5,084 bases of DNA from Candidatus Peregrinibacteria bacterium (GCA_016866815.1 VGKZ01000081.1:1-5084), one strand, 5' to 3'. Positions 1 through 5,084 are shown, counted from the first letter of the stretch. Numbers and translations: made by a program. The notes: a model not told the origin generated them from the letters alone.

Positions 1-163
1 TGCAGATGTCGGTGACGGGTGTGCTCTCCGGATCGGGCACGTCAGCGATGCCGTTGCCGCCTGTTTCGACGGTGTCGCCGGGTGGTACCGGCACTCGGTG
101 TTCGCCGGCGATGGGAACCAGGATTTCCTCGTGCACGGGATGCGAGAAAAGGATGATATTTAA
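1..163. other. Probable edge of a coding region, strand undecided
   Basis: This GC-rich stretch has codon-like periodicity and ends abruptly at AT-rich DNA near base 150. Two readings with the same codon boundaries stay open. On the plus strand a frame entering from the left edge runs from base 2 to a TAA at 158-160 and ends in ...FLVHGMREKDDI; it would be the 3' end of a gene. On the minus strand a frame is open from 163 to the window edge and reads HEEILVPIAGEHRVPVPPGD... after a possible GTG start at 136-134. It has no ATG and no Shine-Dalgarno sequence. Third-position GC is higher in the minus reading (roughly 80% against 70%), which favours it slightly. The plus reading needs no start codon and has a natural stop. 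I recognise neither protein. The ATG-initiated plus frame from base 6 is Ser/Thr/Pro-rich and looks like a shadow. Confidence 0.3.
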
Positions 164-444
164 TTATATTTATCCAAAGTTGTCAAGTATTCGTTTCAGG
201 GCCTTTCTTAGAGGATTTTGCCCAGCAGAAACGGCAATTCCGCACTGTAGGCCAATCCTGTATTTTTCATCTCAATTCATGCCCTTGCGCAGCAGTATTG
301 TAGTTTTCAATGCCGGACGCACTCTCGTCGTTCCCCCTGCGTTGTCTGTCGTACGCCGGAAGCTGCATCGGCGTAGCCTGCGTAGTAGAGACGGATTCCC
401 GTCACCGTCATGAAGAGAAAAAGCTTCGTCGCCCGAGTTACTTA
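161..444. other. Gene-free stretch downstream of the tRNA
   Basis: I find no convincing gene here. All frames are broken or give shadow-like peptides, and composition shifts from AT-rich (about 150-300) to mixed. The only structure I can support is a short inverted repeat at 352-375, listed separately. On the minus strand, just past the tRNA 3' end, there is a T-rich run (around 416-425) but no good stem before it, so I do not call a terminator. A TTGACA on the minus strand (186-181) followed 18 bases later by TAAATA could be a promoter firing toward base 1. It would matter only if the minus-strand reading of bases 1-163 is real. Confidence 0.5.
352..375. repeat. Short perfect inverted repeat (hairpin)
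   Basis: TACGCCG at 352-358 is exactly complementary to CGGCGTA at 369-375, with a 10-base loop (359-368). There is no T-run on either side, so it is not an obvious intrinsic terminator. The loop contains GAAGCT, which also occurs in the larger hairpin block near 578-584. The two may be degenerate members of one interspersed palindromic family; that link is inference from a very short match. Confidence 0.4.
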
Positions 445-519
445 TGGTGCTCCCGGCAGGAATCGAACCTGCATTTACCCCTTAGGAGAGGGTCGTTCTA
501 TCCATTGAACTACAGGAGC
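445..519 (-). tRNA. tRNA-Arg (anticodon CCU)
   Basis: The reverse strand folds into a complete 75-nt cloverleaf. The acceptor stem is GCTCCTG with CGGGAGC (one T-G pair), then TA. The D stem is GTTC/GAAC around AATGGATA. The anticodon stem is ACCCT/GGGGT with a T-G closing pair, and the loop CTCCTAA puts CCT at positions 34-36. The variable loop is a short AAAT, and the T arm is GCAGG-TTCGATT-CCTGC. The discriminator is A and the CCA end is encoded (447-445). Anticodon CCU decodes AGG arginine. The anticodon loop with its flanks and the T arm resemble bacterial tRNA-Arg(CCU) as I recall it. Two partial tRNA copies lie within 190 bases upstream. No other intact tRNA is in the window. Confidence 0.95.
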
Positions 520-533
520 AGTACTTGAGTGGC

Positions 534-603
534 AACTACGGCGGACAGGGAGGAGAGGGGCGTTCTCCCTGCCTATCCGAAGCTCTGAAGGAGCGAAGGC
601 GGG
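534..603. repeat. GC-rich double-hairpin block beside tRNA fragment
   Basis: Two inverted repeats lie next to each other. CAGGGAG (546-552) pairs perfectly with CTCCCTG (565-571) across a 12-base loop, with GGA/TCC (543-545, 576-578) possibly extending the stem through a bulge. GCTC (582-585) pairs with GAGC (591-594) across 5 bases, flanked by CGAAG on both sides. The block sits exactly where the D-loop of a truncated tRNA (604-622) should continue. It resembles the TCCGCC...GAAGC...GCGAAGGCGGA type of interspersed palindrome that I recall from CPR genomes. That family assignment comes from memory and was not tested. Confidence 0.45.
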
Positions 604-622
604 TCCATTGAACTATGGGGCC
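604..622 (-). pseudogene. 5' fragment of a tRNA
   Basis: Read on the minus strand, this is GGCCCCATAGTTCAATGGA: a 7-base acceptor strand, TA, a D-stem strand GTTC and the start of a D loop. It shares TAGTTCAATGGA exactly with the intact tRNA-Arg next to it, but the acceptor strand differs, so it derives from another tRNA rather than being a plain duplication. After GGA the expected TAGAAC is missing and the GC-rich hairpin block begins. No matching 3' half (TGGGGCC then CCA) follows. The parent isoacceptor cannot be named because the anticodon is lost. Confidence 0.6.
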
Positions 623-676
623 ACAGTAAGATCGTAACATGCTTTTCATTCACAGAAAGTCGTCTTGCTGTATATC

Positions 677-706
677 GCAGGCCAATGATTCCTGTTGGGA
701 GCACCA
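677..706 (+). pseudogene. 3' fragment of a tRNA (T arm, acceptor, CCA)
   Basis: On the plus strand, 687-706 reads GATTCCTGTTGGGAGCACCA. It differs at two positions from the last 20 bases of the intact tRNA-Arg, which lies on the opposite strand. GCAGG at 677-681 matches the 5' T-stem strand, although the loop between is 9 bases instead of 7. No 5' half with a complementary acceptor is present upstream on this strand. It therefore looks like a truncated, inverted copy of a tRNA 3' end, and with the intact gene it forms an imperfect inverted repeat around 445-706. Confidence 0.5.
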
Positions 707-733
707 CCGATACGCTCTTCATAGGGGAGACCG

Positions 734-742
734 TGATATACT
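734..742 (+). promoter_or_regulatory. Extended -10 promoter of the SLH gene
   Basis: TG-A-TATACT at 734-742 fits an extended -10 element (TGnTATAAT-like), ending six bases before the ATG at 749. A start site about 7 bases downstream would fall on or next to the A of the start codon. No good -35 hexamer is present 16-18 bases upstream, which is usual for extended -10 promoters. The only purine-rich run upstream (724-730) lies too far from the ATG to be a Shine-Dalgarno site. Together these suggest a leaderless transcript. Confidence 0.55.
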
Positions 743-748
743 TTTAGT

Positions 749-2398
749 ATGCGCCGCGCATGGATCGCCGCCGGACTTCTGATTCCCTTGAGTGTTGCGG
801 CTCTTGAGTACCGCGATTTGAGCAAGCTCTATCTGGATGCGCCGTTTGCCGCGGGCGAAGCGGCGGGCATCAGTCTTCTCACGGCTCTCGGTGCCGTCGA
901 AGGTGACCCGGACGGGAATTTTGCGCCCAGGAGAACCCTGAATCGTGCGGAGTTCTTGAAGATCGCACTCGCGAGTTATCCCAAAGTGCGCGTGAGTTCA
1001 TCAGACGCGGATCACTGTTTCCCCGATGTGCCCAAAGATGCGTGGTTCAGTCCGTACGTGTGCCTCGCCAAGCGCAGGGGCATGGTCGGCGGATACCCCG
1101 ACGGACTCTTCAAGCCCGCGCGGACGGTGAATTACGCCGAAGCGCTGAAGATTCTCGGGGAGCTGTACGGATACCTGGCGTACTCAGGGGATGATGAGCC
1201 GTGGTACATGGGCTACGTGCGTGCAGCACAGTTTCACAAGACCGATCTTCCTGTTGCATTGGCATACGACAAACCGCTGACGCGTGGACAGATGGTGCGC
1301 CTCGCCGCTGCGTACCGTGCGGAGTCCGAGGGGGAATTGGCGATGTATCGTTTGGCGGAAGTCGATCTCAATAAAGTCATCGCCATGCAGCGTGAATCTT
1401 CAGACTCATCCGCTTCTTCCCTCGTGTCTTCTCTGTCCTCCTCTTCCTCCTCACGGCGCTCGGAGACGTCGACTATTGCCCAGTTTTTTCCAGTCGAAAG
1501 TCAGCTTATCCTCCTGGGTCAGGAGGCGTTCATTGCCGATGGATTCATCACCGGGAACGCGAAAAACTTCGTAGTAAACAATGTCACCGTGGTGTTCCAT
1601 GACGAACCGAAGAATCTCGCAGCGTTGTATCTGGTGGATGAGAAGGGACGGGAAATCGCCATGTTCAGCCACGACACCTACGACCAGAAAGATCGTACGT
1701 GGAAGGCTCAAGGCAGCAGTCTCAGTAGCTCTGTCTATCCGGCATCCGGTGCAAGGTTCGGTCTGAAGATCCGTCTGAAGGAGCGGGGTAACGGGGGTTT
1801 TGCCGAAGAGATTCTGCGGGTAAAAACCTTCACCGTGTACACGGTCGATGCGGATAATGCAGAGATATCACAGCAGGCGATCCCCTCCGATACGCACTTC
1901 CCTCCACACCAAACTGTTCAGGCATCTCTCGACAGAGTGACGAACGGTTTTGCATCCACCATGCCGTTTGTCGAGGGAAATGCACTGCAGGTGGCGAAAT
2001 TCCTCTTCGATACCACGGTTCTGCCGGAGGCCGTTTTCACGCTGGAGCAACTCACATTTACGGTTGATGAGGAACGACACGTTACTCTGGGTGACTGGTC
2101 CGTCAGCGTCGATGGTGGGGAACAGACAATATGTACGCGCGATACGCTGACGATGGTCCTGTGTTCGGGTCTCTCGGTACCGGAAGATGTCAGCGATGTT
2201 TCTTCCGTGACGCTGACTGCACGTGTCGTTGCTGCGGGATCAGCCCCGCATTTCCGCATCGATCTCGATGATCCCGGCTTCTTCAGTGTATTCAGCGGCG
2301 AAGGCCGCATAGGATCGGTGGTGTGGAGCGACGGATCCGGCCGGTACCAATGGCTCCGCATGCGCGCACCCATCGCGAAGGGGACGGAGTGGAAGTAA
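749..2398 (+). CDS. Exported SLH-domain protein with Ser-rich linker
   Basis: This 549-residue protein is probably secreted and tethered to the cell surface. Residues 1-18 form a signal peptide: RR, a hydrophobic core, and SVA/VAA before the likely cleavage point. Three S-layer-homology-like segments follow: about 40-75 (GDPDGNFAP, then LNRAEFLKIAL), about 90-142 (FPDVPKDAWFSPYV, GGYPDGLFKPARTVNYAEALKI) and a weaker one at about 150-192 (PWYMGYVRAA, LTRGQMVRLAA). SLH domains usually bind cell-wall polysaccharide. A Ser-rich linker (217-241) leads to a beta-rich C-terminal region of about 300 residues that I do not recognise; it ends in VVWSDGSGRYQWLRMR. Cys90/Cys105 and Cys462/Cys472 could form disulfides outside the cell. 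ATG 749 is chosen because the signal peptide starts there and a -10 element sits just upstream. The gene is monocistronic and converges on pyrF across 86 bases, where I see no clear terminator. The ligand or enzymatic role of the C-terminal part is unknown. Confidence 0.88.
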   Translation: MRRAWIAAGLLIPLSVAALEYRDLSKLYLDAPFAAGEAAGISLLTALGAVEGDPDGNFAPRRTLNRAEFLKIALASYPKVRVSSSDADHCFPDVPKDAWFSPYVCLAKRRGMVGGYPDGLFKPARTVNYAEALKILGELYGYLAYSGDDEPWYMGYVRAAQFHKTDLPVALAYDKPLTRGQMVRLAAAYRAESEGELAMYRLAEVDLNKVIAMQRESSDSSASSLVSSLSSSSSSRRSETSTIAQFFPVESQLILLGQEAFIADGFITGNAKNFVVNNVTVVFHDEPKNLAALYLVDEKGREIAMFSHDTYDQKDRTWKAQGSSLSSSVYPASGARFGLKIRLKERGNGGFAEEILRVKTFTVYTVDADNAEISQQAIPSDTHFPPHQTVQASLDRVTNGFASTMPFVEGNALQVAKFLFDTTVLPEAVFTLEQLTFTVDEERHVTLGDWSVSVDGGEQTICTRDTLTMVLCSGLSVPEDVSDVSSVTLTARVVAAGSAPHFRIDLDDPGFFSVFSGEGRIGSVVWSDGSGRYQWLRMRAPIAKGTEWK

Positions 2399-2484
2399 TG
2401 AGTTATTTGGCTGTTAAGTTCCTGAGTTCTTTTCTGTAGATATGATTATTTGCAACATCCAACAACAAACAGCTGAACAGCACA

Positions 2485-3327
2485 TCAACTATTTTTTTCT
2501 ATGTCCTCCGCCATCTTTGTCGCGGCCTTTCCCGCTGCCTCCTTCCAGTCTTTCCCCTTGCTGGCGTAGATGATGCTCCGTGATGCGGCGACGATTGCTC
2601 CTTTGCCGCCTTCCAGAAATCCATGCGAGACATCCTTCGCTGTTCCACCCTGTGCTCCGTACCCAGGGATGAGGAACAGTGCGTGCGGCATCAGTGTGCG
2701 CAGATACTTCAGCTCTTCGGGGTACGTTGCGCCGACGACTGCGCCCACCGAGGACAGGTCCACCGTTTTTCCGAGGTGTGCGAGACCCCAGCTGTCGACG
2801 AGTTGTGCAAGATGTTCGTGGACGGCTTCGTCCCCTGTCGGCAGGTCCTGCAATTCCCCTGAGCTGTCGTTGCTGGTTTTGACGAGGACGAATATGCCCT
2901 TGTTGTTTTTGTCACAGCGTTCGATGAACGGCGTCACGCCGTCGGAACCGAGATACGGCGAGACGGTGAGCGCGTCGATTGGAGAGAGTTCGTGCAGGTA
3001 CGCATCCGCATATGCTGCGCATGTCGGGCCGATGTCGTTGCGCTTGCCGTCGGCAATGACGATCAGGCCTTTCTTCTTCGCGTAGTCGCATATCTCCCAG
3101 AAGACTTTCATCCCCTCCCAGCCGAGCAGCTCGAAGTATGCGAGTTGTGGTTTGACGGCGCAGGCGACTGACGCGGTGGCATCGATGATCCCTTCACAGA
3201 ATTCTTTGACACCCGCGGCATCGGCGGAAAGCCCCTCCGGAAGTTTATCCGGATGTGGATCGAGTCCGACGCAGACGGGGGATTTGGCGAGGGCGGCAGC
3301 GGTAATGGCATCTGCGAAGTGGGTCAT
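2485..3327 (-). CDS. pyrF: Orotidine 5'-phosphate decarboxylase (subfamily 2)
   Basis: This 280-residue TIM-barrel enzyme converts OMP to UMP and CO2, the last step of de novo pyrimidine synthesis in the cytoplasm. Diagnostic segments appear in order: GLDPHPDKLP (21-30), VKP with Lys59, the catalytic DGKRNDIG (93-100, Asp93, Lys95 and Asp98), VSPYLGSDG (122-130), VKTSN (149-153), VGATYP (198-203), the phosphate-binding loop PGYGAQGG (221-228) and ASRSIIYAS (248-256). The length and the early GLDP motif fit the longer subfamily-2 enzymes rather than the roughly 230-residue E. coli type. The ATG at 3327-3325 gives the expected N-terminus, but the bases before it are C-rich heptad repeats with no Shine-Dalgarno site. 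No other pyr gene is nearby. It follows the four-helix-bundle gene by only 3 bases and may depend on its transcript, or on initiation within or near the repeat. Confidence 0.95.
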   Translation of the reverse strand: MTHFADAITAAALAKSPVCVGLDPHPDKLPEGLSADAAGVKEFCEGIIDATASVACAVKPQLAYFELLGWEGMKVFWEICDYAKKKGLIVIADGKRNDIGPTCAAYADAYLHELSPIDALTVSPYLGSDGVTPFIERCDKNNKGIFVLVKTSNDSSGELQDLPTGDEAVHEHLAQLVDSWGLAHLGKTVDLSSVGAVVGATYPEELKYLRTLMPHALFLIPGYGAQGGTAKDVSHGFLEGGKGAIVAASRSIIYASKGKDWKEAAGKAATKMAEDIEKNS

Positions 3328-3357
3328 GGGTCAGGGGATAGGGCGTTGGGCGTAGGG
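3328..3357. repeat. G-rich heptad array, left arm of inverted pair
   Basis: On the plus strand, G-runs begin at 3328, 3334, 3341, 3348 and 3355, separated by loops of 3, 3, 4 and 4 bases. This gives a heptamer period (GGGTCAG, GGGATAG, GGCGTTG, GGCGTAG). A further GGGTCAT unit spans 3321-3327, overlapping the pyrF start codon. Five runs of three or more G with short loops meet the usual pattern for a G-quadruplex. TTGGGCGTAGGG at 3346-3357 occurs inverted at 3776-3765. The array also encodes the end of the four-helix-bundle protein and its TGA. Confidence 0.8.
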
Positions 3358-3726
3358 TACCTGAGAAATCTGTTTTGCCAATTGGGCCTGAATGAGTCCG
3401 GAGAGTAGTTTCCCAGTTTCTTCAGCCAGAGACAATGCGTGCTTGCCTCTACTATCTGAAATGAATCCAACCGCTGCTGCGCCGTACAGGAAAGCCAAAA
3501 TCTCGGAGCACTCGCTACGGGCGATAGTGTATTTATTCGCTTTGTCAGGAGCAGATCGCTTACTGAATCCTTCTGCAATATTGGCCAGGACACTCATTGC
3601 AGCTCTTCGCATTTGTTTTGTGAGTTCGTATCGCTCTGCTGCAGGGAATTTTTCCGTGAGTGTATAGATCTCCTTCAGTAAGCGGATCCCTGATTGCCAT
3701 GCCTGCAACTGTGTAAAACTTTCCAT
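3331..3726 (-). CDS. Four-helix-bundle protein (S23/IVP-Avd family)
   Basis: This is a 131-residue cytoplasmic protein of the small four-helix-bundle family related to the 23S rRNA intervening-sequence protein and to Avd. Family signatures are visible: LQAW (7-10), KEIYTLTEKFP (18-28), ERYELTKQMRRAAMSV (31-46), NIAEGF (49-54), then a helix with ARSECSEILAFLYGAA (69-84). The family generally forms basic oligomers that may bind nucleic acid; the specific role is unknown. I start it at MESF (ATG 3726-3724), where family members begin. A longer frame from 3762 adds 12 residues (MGVGARC...) read partly through the right heptad array and is unlikely. No Shine-Dalgarno site precedes either start. 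The last residues, YAQRPIP and TGA, are translated repeat DNA, so the ancestral C-terminus has been replaced or is defined by the repeat. It lies between comM and pyrF on the same strand. Confidence 0.85.
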   Translation of the reverse strand: MESFTQLQAWQSGIRLLKEIYTLTEKFPAAERYELTKQMRRAAMSVLANIAEGFSKRSAPDKANKYTIARSECSEILAFLYGAAAVGFISDSRGKHALSLAEETGKLLSGLIQAQLAKQISQVPYAQRPIP

Positions 3727-3751
3727 AGTGTTCTGCTGAATGCATCTTGCT

Positions 3752-3786
3752 CCTACCCCCAACCCCCTACGCCCAACCCCTAACCC
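3752..3786. repeat. G-rich heptad array, right arm of inverted pair
   Basis: On the plus strand this is C-rich with a 7-base period (CCTACCC, CCAACCC, CCTACGC, CCAACCC, CTAACCC). On the minus strand it therefore presents five or more G-runs with loops of 2-4 bases, compatible with a G-quadruplex. Its G-rich strand runs toward the enclosed gene, as does that of the left arm, making the two true inverted repeats. The 12-base core TTGGGCGTAGGG is identical in both arms. The comM stop codon (3782-3780) is within it. Confidence 0.8.
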
Positions 3787-5084
3787 TCAATGTTCTGCCT
3801 ATACTGCAGCGCCTCCGCAACATGAGATGTTTCAATGTCCGCTGCACCAGCCAAATCCGCAATCGTTCTCGCTACTTTGATGGTGCGGTGGTAACCGCGC
3901 GCTGAAAGTCCCATGCGTTCTACCGCAACCCGGAGTAACCGCTGCGATTCGGGGGAGAGCGGGCACAGCGCATCGATCTGCTTCACGCTCATCTCCTTGT
4001 TGGTGGAGATCGTCAGCGTAGAAAACCGTTCAGCTTGTTTTTTCCGTGCGTTCACCACACGACGGAGGATGGTCGCACTTGTTTCTGCATCCGTTCCAGG
4101 CCGCTTCTGCAGGTCTTCGATGGCGACGGGCTGCACATCGATCGTCAGATCGATGCGGTCGAGGAGAGGCTGGCTGATGCGCCTTTTGATGCGCGTGTCT
4201 CCTCCGGCCGCGTATTTCCCGGGGTTCATCGCTGCGACCATGATGAAGTCCGCCGGGAAGGTGACCGACCCCTGAGCGCGGGTGATGGTGATGCGGCGGT
4301 CTTCGAGCGGCTGCCGTAGCACTTCCAGTACCTGCGACGGGAATTCCGCCAGTTCGTCGAGGAACAGAACGCCTCTATGCGCAAGGCTGATTTCTCCCGG
4401 ACCGGGGATCTGTCCTCCGCCGACGATGGAAACGCCGCTTGCGGTGTGATGCACCATACGGAACGGTCTCGTCGTGACGAGCGGCGCGCTGTCGGGCAGC
4501 AGGTTGGCGACGGAGTAGATCTGGGTTACCTCGATGGATTCCTCATTGGAGAGTGGCGGCAGAATACCGCGCAGCGCCCGTGCGAGCAGCGTTTTCCCTG
4601 CTCCAGGAGCACCGGAAAGCAGGACGTTGTGTCCGCCCGCAGCTGCGATCTCCAGTGCGCGTTTCACGTGGTGCTGCCCGCGCACATCCGCGAAATCCAC
4701 GGTCTCGGTATGCACATGCGCGGGGCTGCTCGCAGGGGGTTGTAGCGCTTCAGGCTTCTTTTCTTTTTTCAGAATGGCGATGAGTTCGGAGAGGTGGGAC
4801 ACAGCAATGACGTTCAGTCCCGGAATCAGCGCGGCTTCGGGACCGTTCGCTGCCGGAACGACGATGGTGTGCACGCCGCGTTCCCTACAGGTGATGGCGG
4901 CAGAGAGAACACCTGTCACATGACGGAGACTTCCATCGAGTGCGAGTTCCCCGAGGAACACGGTGTCCGCGAATGCATCATCCGGCATTGCATCTGTCTC
5001 ACTCGTTGCGATGATGCCGAGTGCCATGGCGAGATCGAAACGCGGTCCTGCCTTCCGGAGATCTGCCGGTGCGAGGTTCACGGT
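3780..5084 (-). CDS. comM: ComM/YifB family Mg-chelatase-like AAA+ ATPase, 5' partial
   Basis: The frame enters from the right edge (..TVNLAPADLRKAG) with no start in the window; the GTG at 5081 is an internal valine. About 433 C-terminal residues of a protein usually near 500 are present, so some 75-85 N-terminal residues are missing. Counting from that valine: the rest of the Lon-protease-like ChlI domain (1-105), a linker (105-125), and the AAA+ core with Walker A GAPGAGKT (157-164), Walker B GVLFLDE (237-243), sensor-1 AAMNP (283-287) and arginine-finger region LLDRIDL (306-312). The C-terminal helical domain carries SARGYHR (393-399). ComM is a hexameric helicase that helps branch migration during natural transformation. 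Unlike typical members, the segment after MNP (GKYAAGGDTRIKRRISQP) has no CPCG...CxC cysteines and is shorter by roughly a dozen residues. The stop TAG lies in the right heptad array. Confidence 0.95.
   Translation of the reverse strand, partial: TVNLAPADLRKAGPRFDLAMALGIIATSETDAMPDDAFADTVFLGELALDGSLRHVTGVLSAAITCRERGVHTIVVPAANGPEAALIPGLNVIAVSHLSELIAILKKEKKPEALQPPASSPAHVHTETVDFADVRGQHHVKRALEIAAAGGHNVLLSGAPGAGKTLLARALRGILPPLSNEESIEVTQIYSVANLLPDSAPLVTTRPFRMVHHTASGVSIVGGGQIPGPGEISLAHRGVLFLDELAEFPSQVLEVLRQPLEDRRITITRAQGSVTFPADFIMVAAMNPGKYAAGGDTRIKRRISQPLLDRIDLTIDVQPVAIEDLQKRPGTDAETSATILRRVVNARKKQAERFSTLTISTNKEMSVKQIDALCPLSPESQRLLRVAVERMGLSARGYHRTIKVARTIADLAGAADIETSHVAEALQYRQNIEG

Larger units (their letters stand above)
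3328..3786 (-). mobile_element. Candidate mobile cassette: inverted heptads plus four-helix gene
   Basis: One small gene is bracketed by inverted, G-rich heptad arrays, and both neighbouring genes end or begin exactly at the arrays. The comM stop codon TAG (3782-3780) lies inside the right array. The pyrF ATG abuts the left array. This is the layout expected if a compact unit had been inserted between two formerly adjacent genes. The encoded family is known from intervening sequences in 23S rRNA genes and from diversity-generating retroelements (Avd), so mobility-linked roles are plausible. No transposase is encoded, and I see no target-site duplication. Mobility is inferred from layout only. 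Confidence 0.35.

Noticed and set aside
6..413. 135-codon plus-strand frame starting at base 6
   Set aside because: It is Ser/Thr/Pro-rich at first, then runs through AT-rich intergenic DNA and a hairpin with no coding bias. The other two readings of bases 1-163 are more coding-like.
310..528. 72-codon plus-strand frame
   Set aside because: Its last 30 codons are the antisense of the tRNA-Arg gene (the familiar CSRQESNLHLP-type artefact).
1918..2373. 151-codon minus-strand frame inside the SLH gene
   Set aside because: It is a shadow frame rich in Ser, Thr and Arg with no recognisable motif, opposite a well-supported gene.
2399..2484. Bidirectional terminator between the SLH gene and pyrF
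   Set aside because: The best pairing (GGCTGTT near 2410 with AACAGCT near 2468) has a loop of about 50 bases and no following T-run on the relevant strand.
2570..3085. 171-codon plus-strand frame opposite pyrF
   Set aside because: It is antisense to a gene with all catalytic motifs, and its Ser/Arg/Pro-rich composition is typical of shadows.
3727..3762. Upstream start for the four-helix-bundle gene (MGVGARC...)
   Set aside because: The extra 12 residues come partly from the heptad array, and family members begin at the position of MESF.
3752..3786. Heptad arrays as a CRISPR or telomere-like tract
   Set aside because: The units are 7 bases without spacers, only about five per array and imperfect. 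Both arms are internal to a gene cluster.
4377..4923. Several plus-strand frames opposite comM
   Set aside because: They overlap each other in different frames and lie antisense to conserved AAA+ motifs.

Overview
The window most resembles a Candidate Phyla Radiation bacterium of the Peregrinibacteria/Peribacteria type. This is an inference from gene content, not a database match. The grounds are a secreted SLH-repeat protein with a poly-serine linker, a small four-helix-bundle (S23/IVP-type) protein flanked by G-rich heptads, a subfamily-2 PyrF, an encoded tRNA CCA end, moderately GC-rich coding DNA, and starts without visible Shine-Dalgarno sequences.

Layout. Bases 1-163 look like the edge of a coding region that cannot be assigned to a strand. 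Bases 161-748 are gene-poor. They hold an intact tRNA-Arg(CCU) on the minus strand (445-519), a small hairpin (352-375), a GC-rich hairpin block (about 534-603) and two tRNA-derived scraps: a 5' piece on the minus strand (604-622) and a 3' piece on the plus strand (687-706). The 3' piece mirrors the 3' end of the intact tRNA. An extended -10 promoter (734-742) lies directly in front of a 549-residue exported SLH-domain protein (749-2398, plus strand), which is probably translated from a leaderless or nearly leaderless mRNA.

The rest is on the minus strand and converges on the SLH gene. In transcription order it holds comM/yifB (5' end cut by the window edge, 5084-3780), a four-helix-bundle gene (3726-3331) and pyrF (3327-2485). 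comM acts in DNA uptake and recombination, and pyrF makes the last step to UMP; they share direction but no pathway.

The most unusual feature is between comM and pyrF. The four-helix-bundle gene is bracketed by inverted arrays of G-rich heptamers (3328-3357 and 3752-3786). These arrays supply the comM stop codon, abut the pyrF start codon and encode the last residues and stop of the four-helix-bundle protein. It looks like a self-contained cassette of about 460 bp dropped into a former comM-pyrF junction. A second oddity is that this ComM lacks the cysteine motif usually found after the sensor-1 Asn-Pro.
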